From Edaphobacter sp. 12200R-103 (GTDB taxonomy: Bacteria > Acidobacteriota > Terriglobia > Terriglobales > Acidobacteriaceae): a stretch of 64,000 nucleotides of DNA. Within the stretch, counting starts at the first letter, position 1, and every line of letters starts with the position of its first letter. Location of the stretch: the NCBI RefSeq assembly GCF_010093025.1, contig NZ_CP048114.1, forward strand, positions 310,001 to 374,000, in the 5' to 3' direction. Of the stretch, positions 27,200-35,735 are shown piece by piece. Both the position numbers and the translations under genes were made by a program. The notes beneath the pieces are model-generated. The model made no database searches. It was not told the DNA's origin and saw nothing but the letters and a program-made list of their open reading frames with translations.

Positions 27200-27838
27200 T
27201 CAGCTGACCAGATGGCCCATCTTTTCGCGCTTGGTCTGCAGATAACGCTCGTTGGTGGGAACGGCGGGAATCTCAGCCGAGATGCGCTCTGTTACCTTGA
27301 TCCCAGCCTGTTCCAGAGCCTCGACCTTGGCAGGATTGCTGGTGATGAGGCGAACGGCAGGAACTTTGAGGAGCTTGAGAATCTCGGCGGGAAGTTCGAA
27401 CTCGCGGCAGTCTGCCTTGTAGCCCAGTTCAAGGTTTGCTTCGATGGTGTCGAGTCCCTGGTCCTGAAGTTCGTAGGCGCGAAGCTTGGCCATCAAGCCG
27501 ATTCCACGACCCTCCTGCTGCTCGTAAAGAAGGATTCCTGAACCTGCTTCGGCGATCGTGGCGAGAGCCAGCTCTAATTGCTGACGGCAGTCGCAGCGCA
27601 GGGAATGAAAGACATCTCCGGTAAGGCATTGCGAATGAATGCGGACGATGGGAGGGGCGCTGTGGATGTCGCCCATAACAAGCGCGACCGCGCCTTCGAT
27701 GCGTTGGCCGGAAACAGGCAGAGTGTCGTTGCAGGGCTCAGGATTATCCGTGATTCCTTCGAATCCGAGAATCCTGAAGTGTCCCCAGCGGGAGGGGAAG
27801 TCTGCATCGGCGACCTTATGGACGGCGGTAAAAGGCAT
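27200..27838 (-). CDS. ribA: GTP cyclohydrolase II
   Basis: 212 residues, stand-alone RibA without the RibB domain. It opens GTP to 2,5-diamino-6-ribosylamino-pyrimidinone 5'-phosphate, the first step of riboflavin synthesis. Zinc ligands are C71, C82 and C84 in 'HSQCLTGDVFHSLRCDC', and 'YEQQEGRGIGLMAKLRAYELQDQGLDTIEAN' is the conserved catalytic region. 'VRLITSNPAKVEALEQAGI' is the C-terminal signature. No other riboflavin gene is near and no FMN riboswitch is visible in the 81-nt upstream gap. Confidence 0.96.
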   Translation of the reverse strand: MPFTAVHKVADADFPSRWGHFRILGFEGITDNPEPCNDTLPVSGQRIEGAVALVMGDIHSAPPIVRIHSQCLTGDVFHSLRCDCRQQLELALATIAEAGSGILLYEQQEGRGIGLMAKLRAYELQDQGLDTIEANLELGYKADCREFELPAEILKLLKVPAVRLITSNPAKVEALEQAGIKVTERISAEIPAVPTNERYLQTKREKMGHLVS

Positions 27839-27919
27839 CTCTCTTTGATTATACGGTTACTGTTCTCCTCTATTGGATTCGCCAGCCGACGATACGATGC
27901 AAAGGCGTAGAGTAAGGAC

Positions 27920-29323
27920 GTGGCGCAGATCTCGCAATCTTTGATCCTGATAACCCTGCTGGTGGAGCTTGGTGTGGCCGCGGCGGTCTCAAGCTCGCTG
28001 GCGCGCTCGAAGAGGTTCAAGGATGCTCTGCTGGCCTCGCGAAGGACGTCGCGGCAGCGATATCAGCTGGTCGCCATGATCTGCGCACCCCTGGTCCTGG
28101 GTGTCCTGGTCAGGGTCAAGGTGCCGAACTTTCTCGCGGCTGACCTCTCCTTTCACACGACGCTTCTGGTGGGTATCCTGCTCGGCCCAGTGTCGGCGAT
28201 GGCCGGTGGAACGGCGCTGGCCATTCCGGCGTTGTTGAACCACGAGTATTGGGCGCTGCCGGTGAACCTGGTCATTGCTGCTGTGGCCGGCACGTTCGTG
28301 CGCTTCGCGGATCCAGAGGACGTCTGGTCGTTTTCCCCCATGATCGATCTCAGCATCTACCGGTGGATCAGGAGAAATCTGCAGCGACCTCACCTGGATC
28401 GACAGGTGCTTCTGCTGGTCATGATTGCCGGCATGCAGTTCTGTGCAAGCATGATTTCGTGGTTCAGGCCGCGGCGTTACTTCAGCCTGCATTCCGGCGA
28501 GTGGTGGGTGGAGCTGTTGATCTGCGCCAATGCGCCGATCGTGGTTGGAATTCCGCTGAAGATCTGGAACGCGATCCGGGTGGAGCGGCAGTTTGAGGAG
28601 CAGGGCCGCCTGCTGCTGGAAGCTCGCCTGGACGCGCTGCAGCGCCAGATCAACCCGCATTTTCTGTTCAATACGCTGAATTCGATCACCTCGCTCGTGC
28701 GCTCACAGCCGGAGCTGGCGCGCGAGATGATTGTGAAATTGGCGAATATTCTGCGCGTGCTACTGAAGGACCGCGAGGCCTTCGTCCCCTTCCGGGAAGA
28801 GCTTGCCTTCACCGACGACTATCTGGACATTGAAGTGGTGCGCTTTGGAGCAAAACTGCGGGTCGTAAAGGAGATTTCACCAGAGACGCTGGACGTCATG
28901 GTTCCCGGCATGTTATTGCAGCCACTCATAGAGAACAGTATCAAGCACGGACTGGAACCGCGAATCAGCGGGGGAACAATCACGCTGCACAGCAGAATCG
29001 ACGAAGACGGCATGCTGGTGATTGAAGTTGAGGATGACGGGGTGGGGATGTCCATTGAGAGGAACGACGTATCTGGCGCCGAGGCGCTGGTGCGGCAGGG
29101 CGCAGGCATCGGTATGAAGAATGTTCGCGAGCGGATGGAGGTGCAATATGGCGGTTCCGCAAGTGTGGAGATCAACAGTCGTCCCGGCAGGGGCACCAAG
29201 GTAACGTTGAGGATGCCGATGCTCGAGTCCAGCATGTGGTCCCAGAGCGGAATGCATATGCTGGAGGCCGCCGTGAATGTGATGGATGATGTGATCAGTC
29301 GCGCGACTCGCGCACGTAGTTGA
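27920..29323 (+). CDS. LytS-type sensor histidine kinase
   Basis: 467 residues from a GTG. Five or six N-terminal membrane helices (residues 7-110) have the 5TM-5TMR_LYT look ('LLVGILLGPVSAMAGGTALAIPALLN'). The His-kinase domain starts 'LDALQRQINPHFLFNTLNSITSLVRS', with the phosphoacceptor His at about residue 246, followed by 'REELAFTDDYLDIEVVRFG' and an HATPase_c domain with 'PLIENSIKHGLEPRISGG' and 'DDGVGMS'. LytS kinases sense the cell envelope. No LytTR response regulator is next to it, so its partner is elsewhere. The gene is divergent from ribA. Confidence 0.9.
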   Translation: MAQISQSLILITLLVELGVAAAVSSSLARSKRFKDALLASRRTSRQRYQLVAMICAPLVLGVLVRVKVPNFLAADLSFHTTLLVGILLGPVSAMAGGTALAIPALLNHEYWALPVNLVIAAVAGTFVRFADPEDVWSFSPMIDLSIYRWIRRNLQRPHLDRQVLLLVMIAGMQFCASMISWFRPRRYFSLHSGEWWVELLICANAPIVVGIPLKIWNAIRVERQFEEQGRLLLEARLDALQRQINPHFLFNTLNSITSLVRSQPELAREMIVKLANILRVLLKDREAFVPFREELAFTDDYLDIEVVRFGAKLRVVKEISPETLDVMVPGMLLQPLIENSIKHGLEPRISGGTITLHSRIDEDGMLVIEVEDDGVGMSIERNDVSGAEALVRQGAGIGMKNVRERMEVQYGGSASVEINSRPGRGTKVTLRMPMLESSMWSQSGMHMLEAAVNVMDDVISRATRARS

Positions 29324-29360
29324 GCCGGTATGAAGGTGGGATTTCGTAAGAGGAATGCAA

Positions 29361-29426
29361 ACCGCAGATCCTTCGACCGTGCATCTCGCGATAAGGCTGC
29401 GAGATGCTTCGCTCAGGATGACACCT
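29361..29426. repeat. REP-like dispersed element, long variant with stem insertion
   Basis: 'ccgcagatccttcgaccgtgcatctcgcgataaggctgcgagatgcttcgctcaggatgacacc'. The inner gcatctcgc/gcgagatgc pair (9 bp) forms a clear hairpin, supporting the palindromic nature of the family. Confidence 0.75.
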
Positions 29427-29528
29427 TCAATCAATTGTTGCGATTAAGCTTTCCAGTCAAATTTAGCCAGTCCGGCGTGTTCATACCGACGCGGTTTAGA
29501 TAATCCATCTTGTGCGGCGATCAAGCAT

Positions 29529-30683
29529 TCATTGGTTGCGATCAAGTACGCGCTGGTAGTACGCCTCGTAGAGAGGAATGATGCGGGTGGTGCAGAAGTT
29601 CTCCTGTGCAGTGCGTCGCGCCGCCTGTGACATCTTCTGAAGGCGGACGGGATCGTTGAGGAGCGCGATGGCAGCCTCCGCCATCGCGGCTACATCCCCG
29701 ATCTTGAAGAGCATGCCGTTAGTGCCGTGATCGATCAGTTCGGGCACCCCGCCGACGCGGGTAGCGATGGCGGGCACCCCACAGGCCATCGCCTCCAGGG
29801 CGGCCAGGCCGAAAGATTCCATCTGGCTGGGCATCAGCATCAGGTCAGCCAGAGGGAGAAGATCGTGGACGTTGTCCTGCTTCCCCAGAAAATGAATCCG
29901 GTCCTGTATGCCATGCTGTAGCGCGAGATGTTCGGCGGCGCTGCGGTCCGGTCCATCTCCAATCAGCATCAGGCGTGCGGGTAAAGTCTTCGCCACGCGC
30001 GCGAAGACCTCGACGACATCGAGGACTCGCTTGACTGGGCGGAAATTGGAGAGATGCACGAAGAGGTGTTCGCCAGGCTCGGCAAAACGCGGACGCATCT
30101 CGGAGACTACTTGAGGTCGCGGGGCGTACAAGTCGCAATTGACGAAGTTGCGGATGACCTCGATCTCGCTATCGATGCCGAAGGCCTCGCGCGTCCGATC
30201 GCGCAGGTGCGATGAGATGGCCGTGACTCCATGGGAGCGTTCGATGCCGAAGCGAGTGATGGGGAGGTACGACGGATCAAGGCCGACGAGGGTGATATCG
30301 GTTCCATGCAGCGTGGTGATGAATGGCAGACGGCGGCGGCGCTCGACGATGGAATGTGCCTCAATCATCTGGCTGGCAAGCAGGGCGCTGACAGAGTGTG
30401 GAATGGCGTAATGGACGTGCAGGAGATCGAGCGAGTAGAAGTCCGCTACCTCAGCCATGCGGGTCGCCAGCGCGAGATCGTAAGGGGGATATTCAAAGAG
30501 AGGATAAGTGGAGGCGGAGACCTCGTGGAAGTGGATATTGGTTTCGCGCCCGGTGAGGCGAAAGGGCTGTGATGAGGTGATGAAGTGGACCTGGTGGCCG
30601 CGTGCTGCCAGTTCAATGCCCAGCTCCGTGGCGACGACGCCTGAGCCGCCGTAGGTGGGATAGCAGGTGATGCCGATCTTCAT
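29529..30683 (-). CDS. bshA: Bacillithiol-type glycosyltransferase (GlcNAc-malate synthase)
   Basis: 384 residues, GT-B fold, family GT4. The N-terminus 'MKIGITCYPTYGGSGVVATELGIELAARGHQVHFIT' with 'PPYDLALATRMAEVA' and 'DLLHVHYAIPHSVSALLA' is the BshA pattern; C-terminal 'MPSQMESFGLAALEAMACGVPAIATRVGG' has the E-x7-E nucleotide-sugar motif. It joins UDP-GlcNAc to L-malate, the first step of bacillithiol synthesis. bshB and bshC are not adjacent (a DUF/YdjC-type deacetylase lies upstream but is a different family). An adjacent HpnK-like gene is probably independent. Confidence 0.9.
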   Translation of the reverse strand: MKIGITCYPTYGGSGVVATELGIELAARGHQVHFITSSQPFRLTGRETNIHFHEVSASTYPLFEYPPYDLALATRMAEVADFYSLDLLHVHYAIPHSVSALLASQMIEAHSIVERRRRLPFITTLHGTDITLVGLDPSYLPITRFGIERSHGVTAISSHLRDRTREAFGIDSEIEVIRNFVNCDLYAPRPQVVSEMRPRFAEPGEHLFVHLSNFRPVKRVLDVVEVFARVAKTLPARLMLIGDGPDRSAAEHLALQHGIQDRIHFLGKQDNVHDLLPLADLMLMPSQMESFGLAALEAMACGVPAIATRVGGVPELIDHGTNGMLFKIGDVAAMAEAAIALLNDPVRLQKMSQAARRTAQENFCTTRIIPLYEAYYQRVLDRNQ

Positions 30684-30766
30684 GGATGCTCCTGGATGCC
30701 TATGGGGCAGATGCGGTCAGCAGGACGGATGCCACCCAGCCGCCTGCCGTCTCGAACGCAATGCAG

Positions 30767-31657
30767 TTACGAGGATAGCCCGTAATCCGTTGCGGCGAGG
30801 TTACCGAAATGGATGAGCCGCGGCGGATTTGGTTGCGCCAATGCTGCGGGAATGACGGAAAGCAGAGCCTCCATTTCGACCTCGCGGTGATCTCGAAGCC
30901 GGGTTGCGACGCGAGCAAGGTCAGCATCGTTGTAGCCGGGGTGGCAGACGAGTTCGAAGTCGCCTTCGGCGGGGATGGTCCTTATGATCTCGGCAAGCGT
31001 TGCTGGATTGAGGTTGCCGGTCGCGGAGACCCCGAGGGCTCCGTGGGTGGTGACGATGGCGCCTTCGCGAAGCGCAGTATGGCGTTCGAATGCTGGACGA
31101 AGCTGGTTGAGGATACGAATCTGCGTGCGGCGCTTCAGGCCTGCGTGTGTGAGTTTCTGGGTAATCGCGGACTCGAAGGGATTGCGTATGGCGCGGATGC
31201 CTCCACGCTGAAGAACCTTGAGCAATGGGCGGGTCACCTGAGGAAACAGGTGTGTGTGCTTGTGGGTGTCCGCATGGGTGATGGAGAGACCGGCGAGCTG
31301 AAGTCTCTCGATCTGAGCCTCGGCTTCGCGCTCGATGTCGGCCTCGCTAATCTGGCCGCGCAGCAGTGCTTGTACGAAGGAGAGGAGAGAGGGACGGAAG
31401 CTGCGTCCGTCTGCGCCGATCAGTGAGGGGATCTTTGCAGGATCGGATGCCGGCACTCCGTCGGTGAGAACGACATGACATCCTACGCCCAGTGAGGGAG
31501 TCTGTCGGGCGGTCTGCACGGCGTCTTCAAACGCGGCGCCGGTTGCCATCAGGGTTGCGGAGGTCAGTACGCCTGCGCTGTGAAGCGATGCGATGGAGCG
31601 ATTGATCCCCTTGGTAAGCCCAAAGTCGTCGGCGTTGATGATGAGGCGGGACGGCAT
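30767..31657 (-). CDS. YdjC/HpnK-family carbohydrate deacetylase-like protein
   Basis: 296 residues from ATG 31657; a TTG at 31711 is possible but poor. It has 'LIINADDFGLTKGINRSI' (metal-binding DD), 'GVGCHVVLTDG' and 'SITHADTHKHTHLFPQVTRPLLKVL' (HxH metal ligands). These define the YdjC/ChbG clan, and the DDFGLTxG + H-x-H-x-H version is that of HpnK, associated with hopanoid synthesis in Acidobacteria. ChbG-like deacetylation of chito-oligosaccharides is the alternative. It lies 83 nt upstream of bshA on the same strand, and the same-strand OpgC-like gene is 86 nt further upstream. Confidence 0.75.
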   Translation of the reverse strand: MPSRLIINADDFGLTKGINRSIASLHSAGVLTSATLMATGAAFEDAVQTARQTPSLGVGCHVVLTDGVPASDPAKIPSLIGADGRSFRPSLLSFVQALLRGQISEADIEREAEAQIERLQLAGLSITHADTHKHTHLFPQVTRPLLKVLQRGGIRAIRNPFESAITQKLTHAGLKRRTQIRILNQLRPAFERHTALREGAIVTTHGALGVSATGNLNPATLAEIIRTIPAEGDFELVCHPGYNDADLARVATRLRDHREVEMEALLSVIPAALAQPNPPRLIHFGNLAATDYGLSS

Positions 31658-31742
31658 CAATTTCGTCGTGGCCGGCCGCGATGCAAACTTGAGACGCACA
31701 CCGGCTATCAAAATTCACTTTAGCAGGCTATGAGATAGCGGC

Positions 31743-32933
31743 CTAACTGCTTGTTGTTCCCGGCCGCATCGATACCATCCTTGTGGAGTGGATACGGTTC
31801 TGGCGGTGGACCTCGCGGATGGCCACCAGGAGCATGCCCGAGAAGGTAATCACAACCAGAACGGCGGCGCGAAACCCGTGGAGTTGGCTCGAGTCGCCGG
31901 AGAGCATCGCGAGGCCCAGAAAAACGAAGAAGAGGTGGGCGCAGAAGACTTCAAGGGACGCTTTCCCTAGAGTCAGAAATGGCTCGATGCTGATGATCCG
32001 TTTGACGATGCGACGCGATCCATAAAGGAAGATTGCGAAGGCAGCCAAATTCAGCAGGCGTAGCGGTCCTATCTGCCATTTATCGAGCTGCATCCCGAAC
32101 GTCTGGGGGGTCAGGTGATGGCCGAACCACTCCTGACGCACACCCATGAAGAATAGGCACACGATCACGGAGGCCAGATACATCGTGTATGGCAGACGCG
32201 GCATGCTGAGCTTCCGTTCCGCGATGGAGGCCCCGAACCACAGCCCCAGAACCCAGACCAGCTGCCATGCGAATAGATTGAAGGCGCCGGTCTCCTGCAG
32301 AGGAACCTGCAGATGCGTGACTTTGACCAGGAGATCATGAGACCAGGCTTTAAGCCCGAACTGCGCCAGCAACCAGAGGGAGCCGCTACCGGCGAGAATC
32401 CATCTCCAGCCGTTGCGTGCAGCAAATGACAGGAGCAGAGGTGTAGCGAACATGAAGAGGATGTAGATGGGGAGAATATCGAGCAGGGGCGGGCAATAGA
32501 TCAGTAGAAGCGAAGAGACAATGGCTGAGAAGGGGTGCGCAAGATAATAGTTCAGCAGGTTGACCAGCGCCGGCCGGTGAGCGTGCGCGGCTACCCTGGC
32601 GGCTACAGTGAAGGCAAACAGCAGCATGAAGAGGTGATAGCCGTAGATTCTGAACGTGCGTTTCCAGATACGCTGTTGCATCTGGTGGGGGTCTTTTCGC
32701 GCCCGGCGAATGGAGACCAATGCCAGCAAAAGAGCAGAGAGAAAGACGAAACCTTCAGCTGAGGAGACGAAGCCGAACGGTTGATTGACGTAGTCGCTTA
32801 GCCGGGTGGGCAGGTGATTGATCGTCATCCATACCAGGAAGAAGCCGCGCAGAGCGTCAAGCTCCGGACGCCGGCGGGAAAATCCGGCGGGAGGGGCCAA
32901 AGTCGTTGCTGTCGGTTCTACTTCGGTTGCCAC
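31743..32933 (-). CDS. OpgC-like membrane acyltransferase
   Basis: 396 residues with about ten membrane helices. The start of the conserved domain, 'RRPELDALRGFFLVWMTINHLPTRLSDYVNQPFGFVSSAEGFVFLSAL', is characteristic of OpgC, which succinylates osmoregulated periplasmic glucans, and of related acyltransferase-3-like proteins. The arrangement of D-x-x-R-G and H in the first helices is retained. No opgG/opgH gene is here, so the acceptor is unknown. It may share a transcript with the HpnK-like gene downstream. Confidence 0.82.
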   Translation of the reverse strand: MATEVEPTATTLAPPAGFSRRRPELDALRGFFLVWMTINHLPTRLSDYVNQPFGFVSSAEGFVFLSALLLALVSIRRARKDPHQMQQRIWKRTFRIYGYHLFMLLFAFTVAARVAAHAHRPALVNLLNYYLAHPFSAIVSSLLLIYCPPLLDILPIYILFMFATPLLLSFAARNGWRWILAGSGSLWLLAQFGLKAWSHDLLVKVTHLQVPLQETGAFNLFAWQLVWVLGLWFGASIAERKLSMPRLPYTMYLASVIVCLFFMGVRQEWFGHHLTPQTFGMQLDKWQIGPLRLLNLAAFAIFLYGSRRIVKRIISIEPFLTLGKASLEVFCAHLFFVFLGLAMLSGDSSQLHGFRAAVLVVITFSGMLLVAIREVHRQNRIHSTRMVSMRPGTTSS

Positions 32934-33048
32934 CGGCTGCGCTCCTGTCCTTTATATGACGCTGACTGGCAGCGGAGGTTGCGGAACCGGATGTTCCTCT
33001 TAAGAGGATGCGACCATAAAGACATCTAATGATGGTGGAGGCTAGGGA

Positions 33049-33315
33049 ATGGTCCTGAGAACGATAAGCAGCGAGTGGATTATCTGTCCTGGCTGCGGGA
33101 AAAAGCACGGCGAATGCTCTGACTGGGTGAAGAGTATGCCGCACCGGGAGCTTTGCTCCTGTGGAGCGGAGATGCTGTGCTGGTTAGAGACAGAGATTAC
33201 CTATCATGCAGAGATGCAGGGCGGCTCGGAGAAGGGAGACGAGAAGCGTCGGAAGAAGAAATCGAAGAAGAAAGATGGGAAAAAGAAAAAAAAGAAAGAT
33301 CGTAAGAAGCGCTAA
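33049..33315 (+). CDS. Small zinc-ribbon-like protein with Lys-rich tail
   Basis: 88 residues. The first half has CPGCGKK...C...CSCGAEMLC, a four-Cys (CxxC...CxC) zinc-ribbon-like pattern. The last 30 residues are almost all Lys and Arg (KKKSKKKDGKKKKKKDRKK), like nucleic-acid-binding tails. It is preceded by AGGCTAGGGA. No family is recognised; a DNA- or RNA-binding accessory protein is a guess. It is convergent with the Cys-rich secreted peptide gene and separated from it by a hairpin at 33335. Confidence 0.65.
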   Translation: MVLRTISSEWIICPGCGKKHGECSDWVKSMPHRELCSCGAEMLCWLETEITYHAEMQGGSEKGDEKRRKKKSKKKDGKKKKKKDRKKR

Positions 33316-33334
33316 AGTGGGCGACGCTCGCGTG

Positions 33335-33376
33335 GCCCACATTCTCTGGCTGAGTCGATCTTCAAAGAATGTGGGC
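33335..33376. terminator. Hairpin between convergent small genes
   Basis: GCCCACATTCT (33335-33345) pairs with AGAATGTGGGC (33366-33376); the loop is 20 nt. It lies past the zinc-ribbon gene and just past the Cys-rich peptide gene. Confidence 0.6.
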
Positions 33377-33394
33377 ACAGCGGCTGGTTAATGG

Positions 33395-33523
33395 TTAGTT
33401 GCAGCAGTTACTGCCGCTACAGCAGGAGGGTTGATCACAACACATAACGGCAGTTGCGGCTTGTGCCGAGAGCGATAGAAACAGAACGGCTAAAACTGCC
33501 AGTGAAAATGACTTGAATTTCAT
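33395..33523 (-). CDS. Secreted Cys-rich mini-peptide (42 aa)
   Basis: The ATG at 33523 is preceded by an AAGGAG ribosome-binding site. The peptide is MKFKSFSLAVLAVLFLSLSA followed by QAATAVMCCDQPSCCSGSNCCN. A classic signal peptide, probably cut after Ala-Gln-Ala, leaves a roughly 20-residue mature peptide with three CC pairs. The upstream extension in the same frame has no signal. A heavy-metal-binding or structural exported peptide is plausible. It sits 86 nt downstream of another exported Cys-rich gene on the same strand, suggesting a paired function. No homologue is known to me. Confidence 0.7.
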   Translation of the reverse strand: MKFKSFSLAVLAVLFLSLSAQAATAVMCCDQPSCCSGSNCCN

Positions 33524-33608
33524 AAGAAGAATCTCCTTTTTGAGCAAGCGATTGATGGATATCGCATGCCGTCTCTCGGCATGCTGCTCATGGGGATAGG
33601 AGATACTT

Positions 33609-33968
33609 CTAAATGCGAAGATCGTCTTTGAGAGCAAAGACTGTACGTCGATATCGGAGTCCCGGAGTTAATTCGCAAATCGACGCAGTTATAGTCGGAC
33701 TCGGGCGATGCCTCGCTGTATTCGAAGCCTGCGCAACAGGCCGGGATTGCTCCTGTTCACTTTTATCCTTTGACGCAATCGGTGCTGAGATGCTGCAACT
33801 GGGGCACGATACGTTCGAAGTATTTGCCGGCGGCGGGCAGCAGGGCGCTCGTTCGGGCTGACAGAGCGGAAACTCAGCGGAGGTGTGCTCAGCAAAAGCC
33901 GCCGTCGTAATCCACAGGCAGGCCAATAGGAGGGCCAGCAGGCGGCGACGATGGCTGAGTTGACTCAC
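33609..33968 (-). CDS. Secreted Cys-rich protein of unknown function
   Basis: 119 residues from a GTG. The signal peptide MSQLSHRRRLLALLLACLWITTAAFA leads to a mature region with CQPERAPCCPPP...CPSCS near the N-terminus and a Ser/Thr/Arg-rich tail. Six Cys are clustered in 30 residues, suggesting metal binding. It probably forms an operon with the 42-residue Cys-rich peptide gene downstream. The upstream ribosome-binding site is weak, so the start is uncertain. Confidence 0.55.
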   Translation of the reverse strand: MSQLSHRRRLLALLLACLWITTAAFAEHTSAEFPLCQPERAPCCPPPANTSNVSCPSCSISAPIASKDKSEQEQSRPVAQASNTARHRPSPTITASICELTPGLRYRRTVFALKDDLRI

Positions 33969-34040
33969 ACTTAGACTTTAGCGCCTTCGCGAATGGAGAG
34001 CAATCGCACCGATGCTGTGAAATCACCTGTCAGGGGTGAA

Positions 34041-34117
<77 letters not shown>

Positions 34118-34274
34118 ACGTTTCAGGTGGGACTTGATCAGTGTATGAGAGTGAGGCGGTAGATGCAACGTGCGCGATCGAATCCACGGTGCAATTGCCA
34201 TGCGCTCGTCTTCCCGGTATTGTCATCCCTTGTGTGGTTCTACCAACGTTTGAGGGAGAGGAAGCGGCAAATTC

Positions 34275-35735
34275 ATGGGGATTCGTTTGCACTTTTGGGG
34301 AGCAGCACGGACAGTCACGGGCTCATCGCACCATCTGGAGTGCGCAGGTCGACAGATTCTGCTGGATTGCGGGCTCTTCCAGGGCAGGCGGCAGGATGCC
34401 CAGGAGATCAATCAGCATCTGGCGTTGACTCCCCAGGAGCTTGCCAGCGACGATGGAAAGGCACTGAGCGCGGTCGTGCTGTCGCATGCGCATATTGATC
34501 ACAGCGGGAATCTTCCTGGCCTTGTAAAGCAGGGCTATCGTGGCCCGATCTATACCACGTCGGCGACCATCGACCTGTGCGACCCCATGCTGAAGGACAG
34601 CGCGCATATCCAGGAAGGCGATGCGGATTTCATGAACCGGCGTCGCTTTCGCCGCAGAATGGTGGGAGTTCCCGAGGGAGCTGAGCCATTTGCCCCGCTT
34701 TACACGCAGGATGATGCAGAGCAGGTGATGCGACAGATGCACGCCGTGAAGCTGCACGAGCCCACGCTGCTGGGGGGCTCGACCAAGGACGAAGGCTTCC
34801 GGGTGACGCTCTCGAACGCCGGCCACATGCTTGGATCGGCCTGCGTGCTGGTTGAGGCGATGGAGAAGGGACAAAAAACCAGGCTGCTGTTCTCCGGCGA
34901 TGTAGGTAGAAAGAACCTTCCCATCATTCAGGATCCTGATGAGGCGCCGATAGCTGACTACCTGATTATGGAGAGCACCTACGGGAACCGCCTTCACCAG
35001 CCGCCCGGTCCGGTGAAGCAGAAGCTAGCCCGGCTGGTAAAGCGCGTCGCGGCCCGCGGTGGCAGGATCATCGTTCCGGCGTTCGCCGTCGAAAGGACAC
35101 AGCAGCTGGTCATGCTTCTCCATCAGCTCACAGAGGAGAAGCAAATCCCAAATATTCCGATCTTCGTCGACAGCCCCCTGGCTACCAAGGTGACAGAAGC
35201 TTTCAAAACCCATACCGAGGATTGGGACCAGGAGATATGCAAGTTCTACCGCGAAGGCGTTGATCCATTTCAGTGGAGCAATCTCAAGTACACCCAGACC
35301 GTGCAGGAGAGTAAAGCGCTGAACGACCTGCGAATGCCCTACATCGTGATGTCGGCCTCCGGGATGTGCGAGGCCGGAAGAATTCTCCATCATCTGAAAA
35401 ATGGCATTGAAGATCCGCGAAATCTGATCCTGATTACCGGTTATCAGGCGGCCAATACCCTGGGCCGCAAGCTGGTGCAAAGACTTCCGGAGGTCAACAT
35501 CTTTGGCGAACCCATGCGGCTGCGCGCCGAGGTGGATTCCATCGGAGAACTGAGCGGTCACGCGGACCAGGCCGAGTTGCTCTCGTGGATGGAACCCGTA
35601 GTGAAGGGAGTGAAAAAAGTCTTCCTGGTGCATGGGGAGCCACAAGCGCAGGACGCGCTAAAAGAAGAGATTGAAAAGCGCTATAAGGTTGAGGTGGCCT
35701 GCCCGGCTCGTGGAGATCGGTTTGAGGTGAACTAG
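34275..35735 (+). CDS. Beta-CASP metallo-beta-lactamase RNA-processing nuclease-like protein
   Basis: 486 residues. Metallo-beta-lactamase motifs begin 'HFWGAARTVTGSSHHLECAGRQILLDCGLFQG' and 'LSHAHIDHSGNLPGLV' (HxHxDH). 'NAGHMLGSA' and 'FSGDVGR' follow. The beta-CASP motifs are seen as 'MESTYGNR', 'PAFAVERTQQLVMLL' and 'MSASGMCEAGRILHHL', and C-terminal 'SGHADQAELLSWM' is the RMMBL motif with its His. These proteins resemble archaeal/eukaryal CPSF73-like RNA endo/exonucleases; bacterial members are widespread and mostly uncharacterised. Its stop overlaps the convergent PfkB gene by 4 nt. Confidence 0.92.
   Translation: MGIRLHFWGAARTVTGSSHHLECAGRQILLDCGLFQGRRQDAQEINQHLALTPQELASDDGKALSAVVLSHAHIDHSGNLPGLVKQGYRGPIYTTSATIDLCDPMLKDSAHIQEGDADFMNRRRFRRRMVGVPEGAEPFAPLYTQDDAEQVMRQMHAVKLHEPTLLGGSTKDEGFRVTLSNAGHMLGSACVLVEAMEKGQKTRLLFSGDVGRKNLPIIQDPDEAPIADYLIMESTYGNRLHQPPGPVKQKLARLVKRVAARGGRIIVPAFAVERTQQLVMLLHQLTEEKQIPNIPIFVDSPLATKVTEAFKTHTEDWDQEICKFYREGVDPFQWSNLKYTQTVQESKALNDLRMPYIVMSASGMCEAGRILHHLKNGIEDPRNLILITGYQAANTLGRKLVQRLPEVNIFGEPMRLRAEVDSIGELSGHADQAELLSWMEPVVKGVKKVFLVHGEPQAQDALKEEIEKRYKVEVACPARGDRFEVN

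Noticed and set aside
27839-27919. FMN riboswitch upstream of ribA
   Set aside because: The gap of 81 nt to the divergent kinase gene is too short and lacks the AGGGGCGG-like RFN core.
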